DNA from: a virus
Length of the DNA: 24,780 nucleotides
Strand: one strand, 5' to 3'
IMG/VR virus record: IMGVR_UViG_3300010413_000164
Span: 1 to 24,780 of that record
A program made the translations under genes and the position numbers. A model generated the notes under the pieces. That model saw only the letters and a program-made list of their open reading frames with translations, made no database searches and was not told the DNA's origin. Positions 5,196-12,481 of this stretch are shown one piece after another; the stretch's first letter is position 1; every line of letters begins with the position of its first letter.

Positions 5196-6533
5196 ATGTG
5201 GCCATTTAAGAAAGTAACGAAAAATCCTACTATTAAAGAGGATTATACAGCGTATGAGAATGGTGCTAATAAAACATTTAATTCTACTTATGAAGAATAC
5301 GTACAATCGGTTGAAGCACTTGATGCGGTAGTACGTACCTGTGCTAATATTGCCTCCATGGCAAAAATGGAAGTCTTTAAAGAAGATTCTAAAGGACAAC
5401 TGAAGCCGTATAAGATCAAAAATATTGACCTTAAGCATGACATTAATGAAACTGATTCTCAGACTGACTTTATTCGTAAAGTCTTTGCATCAATCTTTAC
5501 ACAGGGTGCATCTATTATTATTGCTGAGAAAGGACCTAGTGGTAATATCAACTTCTATCCTTATGATACAACAAAGTTTGATATTGATGCTACAACTAAA
5601 GCTACAATTTCTCAATTCACTTATACTAGTGAAACAGGTTCTGAGCTTATCTTTAAATCAAAAGATGTAATCTATATTAATAACACGATTGATATTACAA
5701 ACTTAGTGTATCCTATTAGCCGTCTTAAAAGTCTTAATGATATGCTATTAATGCAAGCTGGTCTTGTAAATAATCAAAAAGAGTTCTACGAATCTGGCTC
5801 TAAAAACTCTGTTATCATTTCTCCTAAAGAGCCGATCTCTGAAGAGAAGATGCGTTTAGTACAAGCAGCATTTACAACTTTTATTCAGTCTAATAAGACT
5901 CAGGCAATGTTCCTTAATTCAGACATTGGGGTTGATGCTGTTTCTAATGCACAATCTCCTTCTGATATTATGAAAGCAATTACTGAGATTAATACTCAAG
6001 TACTAAGAACTTTTGGCATGCCTGAATATCTTCTTGGAGATTACCGTGGTTATGTATCAGATGCTGCTGTTGTAAAGGCATCTCAGATCTTCTTTCAGAT
6101 TCAACTACGTCCTGTCTTTGATACCTTTGCACATCAAATGACTAAGTACTTCCGTACTACTCTAAAGTTACCTAATGCAGTAGTCGCATTTAGTTTCGAA
6201 GATATTGATATCCTTTCTGACTCTATACAGACAAAGATGGATATTACAGAGAAGGCGTATAAGTTAGGTTTACTATCAATGAATGAAGCCCGTGCTAATC
6301 TTGAGATGGATCCATTGAATACTCCTGAAGCAGACCTCCACTTCCTACCTGCTTACTTGTTAAGCTCTAGCCCAGTTGCTATCGAAGAGTACGCTGCTGT
6401 TAAAGATCAGCTATTCTCCCAGGAGACTACTGATACTACTAATACAGAAGTTGATGGTATGAATACAGATGGAACTGGATCTGGATCCACAGGTGGTGCA
6501 GATAATGCTGCACAAGATACTGCGGTATCCTGA
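5196..6533 (+). CDS. Portal protein, HK97 family
   Basis: This 445-aa protein forms the dodecameric ring at the capsid vertex through which DNA passes. The sequence follows the HK97-type portal pattern. An N-terminal segment contains VEALDAVVRTCANIASMAKM (the usual early 'V..a...ia..ia.l' helix). The wing region follows, then YPISRLKSL, a long clip/stem part, and the conserved stretch GMPEYLLGDYRG near residues 274-285. The downstream helix QLRPVFDTFAHQMTKYF is also typical. The C-terminal about 60 residues are Thr/Gly/Ser-rich and probably disordered. Length is typical. Position after terL and before the protease and capsid genes agrees. Confidence 0.93.
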   Translation: MWPFKKVTKNPTIKEDYTAYENGANKTFNSTYEEYVQSVEALDAVVRTCANIASMAKMEVFKEDSKGQLKPYKIKNIDLKHDINETDSQTDFIRKVFASIFTQGASIIIAEKGPSGNINFYPYDTTKFDIDATTKATISQFTYTSETGSELIFKSKDVIYINNTIDITNLVYPISRLKSLNDMLLMQAGLVNNQKEFYESGSKNSVIISPKEPISEEKMRLVQAAFTTFIQSNKTQAMFLNSDIGVDAVSNAQSPSDIMKAITEINTQVLRTFGMPEYLLGDYRGYVSDAAVVKASQIFFQIQLRPVFDTFAHQMTKYFRTTLKLPNAVVAFSFEDIDILSDSIQTKMDITEKAYKLGLLSMNEARANLEMDPLNTPEADLHFLPAYLLSSSPVAIEEYAAVKDQLFSQETTDTTNTEVDGMNTDGTGSGSTGGADNAAQDTAVS

Positions 6534-6584
6534 TATTATTTTGCAGAATACCCGAATCTACATTTTAGAACACTAGGAGACTCT

Positions 6585-7694
6585 ATGCATTTAGATAAAG
6601 CAGTAAGGATTAAAAAATCCTTCAACCTAGATAGTGTTAAAATGGTAAGCACGGGGGAAGAACTTCCTCGTATTCAGCTTACCGGATATGCATCTAGAGG
6701 TTTTACAGATACAGGGCATAAAGCTATTGACCTAGACGGAGAGACGATTAATCAATATGGTATTGATGTCAGCCGTTTGGAGACTGGTAATATCCCCCTG
6801 CTATTCCAACATGATCAATCCAAGATTGTTGGTAAGGTGCTCTCAGCATCCTATGATACTAAGGGATTATTTGTAACTGCGGAGCTGACTAAGCTTCCAG
6901 GGGATAGTTTAACTAATTATGTCTATGAAGCTGTTAAAGCTGGTTTGCTTAATTCTTTCTCAGTTGGCCTTATGGTTGAAGAGATTGATTGGGCAGAAGA
7001 TGATATAATTGAGATTACAAAATCGTATTTGTTTGAACTATCCGTAGTTTCAACCCCAGCACTTGCATCTGCTACCTTTAACTCAACCGTCATTAAAAGT
7101 GCTGACGGTCTTGTAGCTAAAGCGGCAGTAGATGTTAATGCTTTAAAAGAAGACAACCCTGATATGTGTGATACACTTGGATGTCTTCTTAAATCTGCTA
7201 AGAAGGAAGAAGAAATGCCCGCAGAAAAAATTAAAACAGAGGTCACTAAGTCTGAAGTTAAAGACGAAGAAACTGTGGTTGAAAGTCCTGCTACTGAACC
7301 TGAAGTTGAGCCTGAAACTCCTAAAGAGGAAGAAATTCCAAAAGAGGAAGTAGATGCAACGGAAGGGGAAGAGAAACCCAAGGAAGAAGAAGCGCCTTCA
7401 AAGACTTCGGATAAGCCAGCTGAAGAAGTTGAGATTTCAGATCCCGAACCTGTGGTAGAAGATCCTGCTCCAGCGGAAGAGCCTGAAGTATCACCGGAAC
7501 CAGTTGTTGAAGAAGGGCAAATGACTCTTGAAGATGCCATTAGCCTTCTTTCTGGTATTAAGATCGAAGACCTAACTGACGAAGAGTTGGAAGTGGTATT
7601 CGAAACTGTATCTACGCTTACTGAAGCTGTAGAGAAGAAAGTTGTTGCAGAAATTGCAGCTACTATGTTTGCTGAAGAGCAAGCAGAAGATTAA
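6585..7694 (+). CDS. Prohead protease with long acidic C-terminal extension
   Basis: Residues about 25-170 match the HK97-type prohead protease (U35, herpesvirus-assemblin-like). They show IPLLFQHD with H76, GLLNSFSVGL with the nucleophile-position S126, and the closing motif ELSVVSTPAL (151-160). The protease cleaves scaffold segments during capsid maturation. Residues about 200-335 form a low-complexity Glu/Pro-rich tail followed by a short helical end (about 335-369), unlike a minimal protease of about 200 aa. The tail may act as an internal scaffold or bind the capsid protein and be self-cleaved; that is inference. The start is supported by AGGAG just upstream. The next gene is the capsid protein. 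Confidence 0.92.
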   Translation: MHLDKAVRIKKSFNLDSVKMVSTGEELPRIQLTGYASRGFTDTGHKAIDLDGETINQYGIDVSRLETGNIPLLFQHDQSKIVGKVLSASYDTKGLFVTAELTKLPGDSLTNYVYEAVKAGLLNSFSVGLMVEEIDWAEDDIIEITKSYLFELSVVSTPALASATFNSTVIKSADGLVAKAAVDVNALKEDNPDMCDTLGCLLKSAKKEEEMPAEKIKTEVTKSEVKDEETVVESPATEPEVEPETPKEEEIPKEEVDATEGEEKPKEEEAPSKTSDKPAEEVEISDPEPVVEDPAPAEEPEVSPEPVVEEGQMTLEDAISLLSGIKIEDLTDEELEVVFETVSTLTEAVEKKVVAEIAATMFAEEQAED

Positions 7695-7717
7695 ACCCAA
7701 ACATAAAGGAAGTTTAT

Positions 7718-8956
7718 ATGTCTAAACTTAAATCACTAGTAGCTGACGCTATTAAATCTATGAAAGCTGAGATTGATACTGCTGGTGCTGAACTAGCTGC
7801 TAATCCTGCGGTAACTGCTCCTGCTGACAAACTTAACACGGCTCTTAAAGGTGCTCCTGCAGAGGCTGCTCGTGCTGCTGAACTTGGTATGATTATCAAA
7901 TCAATTCGTGGTGGTGCTCCTCTTCTTAAATCTGAAGCAGACATTCTTAACGCTCGTACTAAAGCTGTTGGTGTAACTACTGATATTACTGCACTTCTTC
8001 CATCTGGTTTCACTGGAACACTATGGCAAGATATTCAGGCTCGTCTTGTAGTTACTCAACTCTTCCCGTACAAACAAACTGCACCAGGTCAGTATGATTC
8101 TATCGCTACTCACGGTATCGAAGGTTTCCTAACATCTGAGGCAGTTGACGGTACTGATAGCTCTGAGTCTTACATCACAATGATTTACCTTGTTTCTAAG
8201 TGTATGTCTGTTGTTCGTAAGTCTTATGAAGCTCTTGACGATGCTCTTATCGACCTTGCTACTGAAGTACGTAATGGTATTATCGATGCTCTTGCTCGTG
8301 CAATTGAACAAGCTGTTATCTCTGGTGACAACACAGCTACTCACTTCGATACTGGTGATACTATCGCTGCTAACTCATTCAAGCGTGCGTTCAAAGGTCT
8401 TCGTAAGCTAGGTCTTGGTAAAGGTACTGTTGACTTCGGTGGTGCTGCTCTTGCTGAAGCTGACTGGTTGAAATATATCTCTGCAATGCAAGAGGCTGGC
8501 GGTGTTTACCTAGATGACCTTGAGGTTTCTATGGGTAACGTTGTTCTTCTTGTTGACCAAAACTGCTACAACCAACTTCGTATGTTGCCGTCATTCTTGA
8601 CTCGTGACAAAGCAGCTGGTGCAGCAACTCTATTTGGTTCTCCAGTAGATTCTGTATTCAACATTCCTGTTGTTATGACTCCGTACCTACCACAAGTTGA
8701 TGCTACTGGTATCATTGGTGGTGTTGCGGATAACTTCAGTTCTGTTGTTATGGTTAACCGTGAAACTTGTGTTTACTACACAACTGGTACTCCTCTAATG
8801 GAAATCGACCGTAACATTGTTAACCAACATGTCGTTACTACTGGTTCTGTCCGTGTAGGTTTCAACTCTAAGTTTGACCGTCTTGACTCTGATCCAGCAG
8901 CTATCGATGCAACTCGTAAGAACATCGTTGTTGGTATTAACGTCAACCGTATCTAA
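7718..8956 (+). CDS. Major capsid protein, HK97 fold
   Basis: This 412-aa coat protein follows the protease gene. The first 80 or so residues are Ala/Lys-rich and helical, resembling the HK97 delta (scaffold) domain that the protease removes. The segment after it, with TALLPSGFTGTLWQDI (about residues 91-106), resembles the start of the mature shell domain. The body has the E-loop/P-domain pattern (LIDLATEVRNGIIDALARAI), and the closing region has NRETCVYYTTGT and the usual C-terminal beta segments. Codon choice is distinctly biased (AAC, GAC, TTC, TAC, CGT, GGT, GCT), as expected for the most abundant virion protein. Two UUCG hairpins follow the stop. The AAGGAAG SD lies upstream of the ATG. 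Confidence 0.93.
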   Translation: MSKLKSLVADAIKSMKAEIDTAGAELAANPAVTAPADKLNTALKGAPAEAARAAELGMIIKSIRGGAPLLKSEADILNARTKAVGVTTDITALLPSGFTGTLWQDIQARLVVTQLFPYKQTAPGQYDSIATHGIEGFLTSEAVDGTDSSESYITMIYLVSKCMSVVRKSYEALDDALIDLATEVRNGIIDALARAIEQAVISGDNTATHFDTGDTIAANSFKRAFKGLRKLGLGKGTVDFGGAALAEADWLKYISAMQEAGGVYLDDLEVSMGNVVLLVDQNCYNQLRMLPSFLTRDKAAGAATLFGSPVDSVFNIPVVMTPYLPQVDATGIIGGVADNFSSVVMVNRETCVYYTTGTPLMEIDRNIVNQHVVTTGSVRVGFNSKFDRLDSDPAAIDATRKNIVVGINVNRI

Positions 8957-8994
8957 TCCTTCGGGATTTGATTCATAGGTAAGCCTTCGGGCTT
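8955..8994 (+). terminator. Tandem UUCG hairpins after the capsid gene
   Basis: The first hairpin is AATCC-TTCG-GGATT (8955-8968), overlapping the stop codon. The second is AAGCC-TTCG-GGCTT (8981-8994), followed by a weak T-rich run. UUCG tetraloops closed by C-G are exceptionally stable. They may partly terminate transcription, lowering expression of downstream genes, or protect the 3' end of the capsid mRNA. The lack of a strong U tract argues for partial read-through. Confidence 0.65.
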
Positions 8995-9022
8995 CCTTAT
9001 TGAGTTAATTGAAAGGATTCAC

Positions 9023-9346
9023 ATGACCATCACATCACTAGGTACTCTAACTGCTGCTGGACTTACAAGTCAATTTAATGCAGATACTGGAGGCATTCCT
9101 TCAAGAGCTGTTTCATTTCAGTGTCTTGCTACAGGAGACCCGACCGCTATCGTAGTAGATATCGAAGCTTCATTGGATGGTATTACATGGGGGTTGATTG
9201 ACTCTCATACATTCAGTGCTGGAGAGCTTGTTGCTCTCGCATCTGTTTTCTCAGTTGTTGATAAACCTGCACGTTTCCTACGTGCTAACGTTTCAACTCT
9301 AACATTTACTACAAGTGGTAGTATTACAATTAAAGGATTGGTATGA
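9023..9346 (+). CDS. Small beta-sandwich virion protein, possible head decoration
   Basis: This 107-aa Thr/Ser/Ala-rich protein has alternating beta-strand pattern and the segment VDIEASLDGITWGLID, a motif seen in small phage beta-sandwich proteins. It has no cysteine motif or membrane segment. It lies directly after the capsid protein, where many phages encode a decoration or cement protein, so that is the favoured but unproven role. A good GAAAGG SD precedes the ATG, and the 3' end overlaps the next gene by 4 bp. Confidence 0.7.
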   Translation: MTITSLGTLTAAGLTSQFNADTGGIPSRAVSFQCLATGDPTAIVVDIEASLDGITWGLIDSHTFSAGELVALASVFSVVDKPARFLRANVSTLTFTTSGSITIKGLV

Positions 9347-9564
9347 AAATTAAATTTATCGGAGTATCTGACTTCAACTCTAAGGGATATCGTTTTGCTC
9401 CTGGAAAAGAGTATGAAGTAGAGGATGAGTTTGGTTCTTATCTCCTTAAAACTTTTGTTTCTATGTTTGAAGCTATTAAAGTAGAGCCAGAAGTTATTGT
9501 AGACGAGGAAGAATCTCCTAAACGTAAAACTCGTACAAAGAAAGCTGTACCAACTGAGGAGTAA
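9343..9564 (+). CDS. Small head-region protein with charged tail, unknown
   Basis: This 73-aa protein has a compact N-terminal beta domain (residues 1-45; SKGYRFAPGKEYEVEDEFG looks SH3-like) and a Glu/Lys-rich disordered tail containing KRKTRTKK. Small proteins of this shape are often found between capsid and connector genes in siphophages, but their role is poorly defined. The ATG overlaps the stop of the preceding gene (ATGA), indicating coupled translation. Confidence 0.7.
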   Translation: MKIKFIGVSDFNSKGYRFAPGKEYEVEDEFGSYLLKTFVSMFEAIKVEPEVIVDEEESPKRKTRTKKAVPTEE

Positions 9565-9567
9565 TAG

Positions 9568-9903
9568 ATGACATTCTCATACACACAGTTCAAGTCAGTC
9601 ATGGGTATCTCTGATATTTCAGAAGAGACCTATGCATTTGTTCTTCGTTCTGTATTTAAGTATGTGAATACATTTCATAGTATAGATCTATTTGCAGACG
9701 ATTTTGTACTAGAGGAAGACTTGCAATATGCAATGTATATTCACGCTAAGTACATCTACGAAAACCAGATTAAAAATACTGCAGTAGTTACTAATGCTAA
9801 AGACTCGGCTGGTAATACTGTTGCTTATAATCCAAAGCTTCCAAGTATTGTGCATAGTACATACAAAGCTTATTCACCAATTGAGCCAGCGATTCTAACA
9901 TGA
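9568..9903 (+). CDS. Putative head-tail connector (adaptor)
   Basis: This 111-aa protein is helical in its N-terminal two thirds (helices around 5-35 and 50-70), with a short C-terminal part rich in beta/loop residues. That matches the size and position of HK97 gp6/SPP1 gp15-like adaptors, which bind under the portal ring. It lies immediately before the gp10-like gene and overlaps it by 4 bp. The call rests on gene order and size more than on a specific motif. Confidence 0.6.
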   Translation: MTFSYTQFKSVMGISDISEETYAFVLRSVFKYVNTFHSIDLFADDFVLEEDLQYAMYIHAKYIYENQIKNTAVVTNAKDSAGNTVAYNPKLPSIVHSTYKAYSPIEPAILT

Positions 9904-10370
9904 AACTCGTGTACTCTGGAGGTGCTCCTGGGATATCTCAACTTATTAAGGTTGCTGAGTCAAACATTAAAGCACAAGCCAGACGTTATGGTAGAGAACT
10001 CCAAGATCAAGTAAAGAGAGCTTCCAGACTTTGGCGAACAGAGTCTAAGGTAAAGCTAAGCCAACCTTGTGCTGCAACTGCTGGTCGAGTTAATTCTACT
10101 GGTTATCCAGGAAGATGCTCAGGTGATCTAGAACGATCATTACATTATCGAACATACGCAAGAATCAGAGGAAAATTTCCAAACTATTCTGTATATTCTG
10201 GTGCTGAAGCCCAATTTGTTCCTTTTAAGAATGCTGAAGGTGTAGATTACGGACAAAAACTAAATACGGAACACCCAAAGCTACTTGGGTATAAAGAGCG
10301 TATTTACAAAGCATTACAAGATAAAATAGCTCAAGCTATTCGATCTCATGATTTTAAACCATTTTTATAG
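9900..10370 (+). CDS. HK97 gp10-like neck/tail-completion protein
   Basis: This 156-aa basic protein has an N-terminal helix, then the segment GYPGRCSGDLERSLHYRT (about residues 78-95), which is the characteristic 'tG.L..Si' element of the HK97 gp10 family. A beta-rich part with YSVYSGAEAQFVPFKNAEG follows, and a C-terminal helix (LQDKIAQAIRSH) ends it. Proteins of this family sit at the head-tail junction. The neighbours are an adaptor on one side and a tail terminator on the other, as expected. Confidence 0.78.
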   Translation: MKLVYSGGAPGISQLIKVAESNIKAQARRYGRELQDQVKRASRLWRTESKVKLSQPCAATAGRVNSTGYPGRCSGDLERSLHYRTYARIRGKFPNYSVYSGAEAQFVPFKNAEGVDYGQKLNTEHPKLLGYKERIYKALQDKIAQAIRSHDFKPFL

Positions 10371-10378
10371 GAGGATAG

Positions 10379-10801
10379 ATGTCAACATATAGTACTAAAG
10401 AAGTCCTCCTAGAATTAAAAGCAATTTTAGAAGCTTCTAAATTACAACCTGTTGTAACAATTAGTGATCTTAAACCATTAACAGAGCTTACTAATGATTT
10501 AACGATTGATATCTCATTAGAATCTGTGATCTATACTCAAGAAAATCAGAACTCAGGACGCTCTGGGTATATGAGAAGCAATATGATTATGGTTCATATT
10601 GGAGTTGATTGTAGGGAGGACCCAACAGTTCTTTATGATACGGTTGATGAAATTGAGAATTCTATCCTTGAAGATAGTGATATTTGGACTGTAGTAGTTG
10701 ATAGAGATATCACCTCAGTCTCTTATGATCATAATGAAACTCCTCCTTATAGAGGAGCTACAATATTAATGGAAGCCTTAGTACGTCTTTCATGTCCGTG
10801 A
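10379..10801 (+). CDS. Putative tail terminator protein (gpU-like)
   Basis: This 140-aa protein has an N-terminal helix (residues 5-22), alternating beta strands with RSGYMRSNMIMVHIGVDC, a helix with DTVDEIENSILE (about 80-92), and closing beta strands. This alpha/beta arrangement and length match tail terminators of the lambda gpU/HK97 gp10-adjacent class, which cap the tail tube and join it to the neck. It is followed directly by the major tail protein. AGGAGG precedes the ATG. Confidence 0.7.
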   Translation: MSTYSTKEVLLELKAILEASKLQPVVTISDLKPLTELTNDLTIDISLESVIYTQENQNSGRSGYMRSNMIMVHIGVDCREDPTVLYDTVDEIENSILEDSDIWTVVVDRDITSVSYDHNETPPYRGATILMEALVRLSCP

Positions 10802-10844
10802 CCGTCCTATGGACTAACCTAGTGCATACGCACATCTTACTTTT

Positions 10845-10859
10845 AAAGGATCCATCATA
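10845..10859 (+). promoter_or_regulatory. Ribosome binding site facing a non-ATG start (ATA)
   Basis: AAAGGA (10845-10850), then TCCATC, then ATA (10857-10859). The 6-nt spacing is ideal. No ATG, GTG or TTG occurs in this frame between the in-frame stop TAA (10815) and the ATA. The next possible start, GTG 10926, has no SD. ATC at 10854 is the other near-cognate option but is only 3 nt from the SD. Confidence 0.6.
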
Positions 10860-12005
10860 TCTTACTTAACTAAAGGCAGAAGCCTCGCAGCCGTAGAAGA
10901 GGCAACCTACGCAGACCCAGCTACTGTGGTTCTCGATACTGACTATTTTGACTATACATCAGGTGATATGTCAGTTAATATTGAGCAAATCACTCGGGAT
11001 GTTCTTCGTAACTCTCTTGTACCTCTAGCATCTATTGCTGGTCAAGAGACGAGTTCTGGTACTATTGCTCTTGAGCTCAGCGGGAATGACCCAATTTCTG
11101 GAATTAATGGTCGTATACTATTTAAAAACGGTATTGGTGTAGAGCTTGTTGAGTCTACTCCTACAACTGTTGCTAGTGCAGTAGACGGCAGTAACATTAC
11201 TCTTACCGATGCATCAACTTATAATGTTGGGCAAATGATCAAAGTTAGCCTAACAGCAGATGAAATTGTACAGATTGTTTCTATCACAACTAATGACCTT
11301 GTTGTTACTCCAGCACTAACTGAAGTTCCTGTAGGTACTGAAGTTGTTGAAGGATTACAGACTTACATTCTTCCTCGCCCAGATGAGGAAGTACTTAGCC
11401 TTCTAATCCGTGAGCACCTAAAGCCAACTGCTGGTGATAATATCAATTATGACTATCGTGGTTGTATGGTTGACTCAACAGATCTTGACTTTCCAGTTGG
11501 TGGTATTGCAACAGCATCATTTGGTATTGCTGGTGCCGGGTCCTCTACAACAACTCCAGCAGCTGCTATTACACTAGATTGTGATACACTAACTCCTGTT
11601 GTTGGAAAGAACGCTACTGTTACAGTTCTTGGAAATGCTTATACAGCTCAAGACTTGACTGTAAGTATCGCAACAACTAATACTGATATCCTTTCTATCA
11701 CTACTGATGGTATTACCAATAAAGTAGGTACTGAGAAAGGTGTTACAGGTACATTCAGAACTGAATATACAGGCACATCAAACTTTGATGCCCTTATTGG
11801 TTCTACTCGTGGTCAGTTCCACCTCCAACTTCGTAATGGTAATGCAGGCACTCCAGTAATTGTTGGTGTTTTCATTCCTCAAATGAAGTTCACAGAAGTC
11901 GTTAGAACTGATGATGCTGGTATCCTATATGATGAAGTAACGTTTGAAGCTGAGTCTCCTGATTGTGTTGGCGCAGAAAGAACAATCTCTATCTACTTCG
12001 CATAG
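10857..12005 (+). CDS. Major tail (tube) protein, apparently starting at ATA
   Basis: This protein of about 382 aa forms the tail tube. Gene order (after the terminator, before tail chaperones and tape measure) and the end containing FRTEYTGTSNFDAL, RGQFHLQLRNG and VVRTDDAGILYDEVTFEAES support a tube protein. The middle region (about 190-290) may be an inserted Ig-like beta domain. The frame is open upstream of the first standard start (GTG 10926) back to ATA 10857, encoding an N-terminus SYLTKGRSLAAVEEATYADP that looks genuine and is preceded by a proper SD at 10845. If the GTG were used, about 23 residues would be lost and no SD would be present. An ATG-to-ATA change or sequencing error is an alternative explanation. 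A UUCG hairpin follows the stop. Confidence 0.85.
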   Translation: MSYLTKGRSLAAVEEATYADPATVVLDTDYFDYTSGDMSVNIEQITRDVLRNSLVPLASIAGQETSSGTIALELSGNDPISGINGRILFKNGIGVELVESTPTTVASAVDGSNITLTDASTYNVGQMIKVSLTADEIVQIVSITTNDLVVTPALTEVPVGTEVVEGLQTYILPRPDEEVLSLLIREHLKPTAGDNINYDYRGCMVDSTDLDFPVGGIATASFGIAGAGSSTTTPAAAITLDCDTLTPVVGKNATVTVLGNAYTAQDLTVSIATTNTDILSITTDGITNKVGTEKGVTGTFRTEYTGTSNFDALIGSTRGQFHLQLRNGNAGTPVIVGVFIPQMKFTEVVRTDDAGILYDEVTFEAESPDCVGAERTISIYFA

Positions 12006-12014
12006 AGTTTAGCG

Positions 12015-12032
12015 GAAAGCCTTCGGGCTTTC
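12015..12032 (+). terminator. UUCG hairpin after the major tail protein
   Basis: GAAAGCC-TTCG-GGCTTTC is a perfect 7-bp stem with a stable tetraloop. It is not followed by a U run. A second weak hairpin (CTATA-TTTT-TATAG, 12041-12054) comes next. It closely resembles the hairpin behind the capsid gene, and likely protects the mRNA 3' end or causes partial termination. Confidence 0.6.
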
Positions 12033-12074
12033 TAACTAAGCTATATTTTTATAGTACCACTAAAAGGAATTACA

Positions 12075-12479
12075 ATGGCACTCGTAGTCAATTCAGCTCC
12101 GCAAGGCGGACATAAGTTTATCCCCTCTTCACAAAAAGGTGAAGAAAAACCATTTACAGTATATCTTAAGCCACTTGATTCACGTGATCTTCTTAAACTA
12201 GAAGATGAAGTTGTAATTAAAAAAGGTGATGATACTGTATTTCTTGCTTCAGGCAGCTATGCATTCAAGGTAGTTCAAAAGACTTTGCAGTCTTGGGAAA
12301 ATATCGTTGATGACAATGGTGAGCCTTACGTTCTTAGTCGTGATGTGAATGGTGAAGCATCTTTGGAATCTGTTGGCCTAATTCCAGCAGAAATGATTAC
12401 TGAAATCTCTAATGCAATTTCAGCTATCAGTCGTGATCCAGCGGCTTTCCAAATTTACTTCAGTGAGAATGGAGAGTAG
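12075..12479 (+). CDS. Tail assembly chaperone (gpG-like)
   Basis: This 134-aa acidic protein lies between the tube and tape measure genes, where siphophages encode the chaperone pair that coats the tape measure. It has FTVYLKPLDSRDLLKLEDEV near the start, a core with LQSWENIVDDNGEPYVLSRD (about residues 75-94) and a C-terminal helix. The usual programmed frameshift is not evident: the downstream frame (-1) opens only from 12467, and I see no slippery heptamer there. Instead a separate ORF follows with its own SD (GGAGAG, 12471-12476). Confidence 0.72.
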   Translation: MALVVNSAPQGGHKFIPSSQKGEEKPFTVYLKPLDSRDLLKLEDEVVIKKGDDTVFLASGSYAFKVVQKTLQSWENIVDDNGEPYVLSRDVNGEASLESVGLIPAEMITEISNAISAISRDPAAFQIYFSENGE

Positions 12480-12481
12480 CA

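Noticed and set aside
6923-7540. 205-aa Ser-rich minus-strand ORF
   Set aside because: It is antisense to the Glu/Pro-rich tail of the protease. Complementary codons of a GAA/CCT-rich stretch give long open Ser-rich frames. No SD or promoter supports it.
7714-8013. 99-aa minus-strand ORF inside the capsid gene
   Set aside because: It is an antisense shadow of an Ala-rich capsid segment, lacking any start signal of its own.
10926-10928. GTG 10926 as true start of the major tail protein
   Set aside because: There is no SD upstream, and the open frame before it encodes a credible N-terminus behind AAAGGA. It remains the fallback if ATA is not used.
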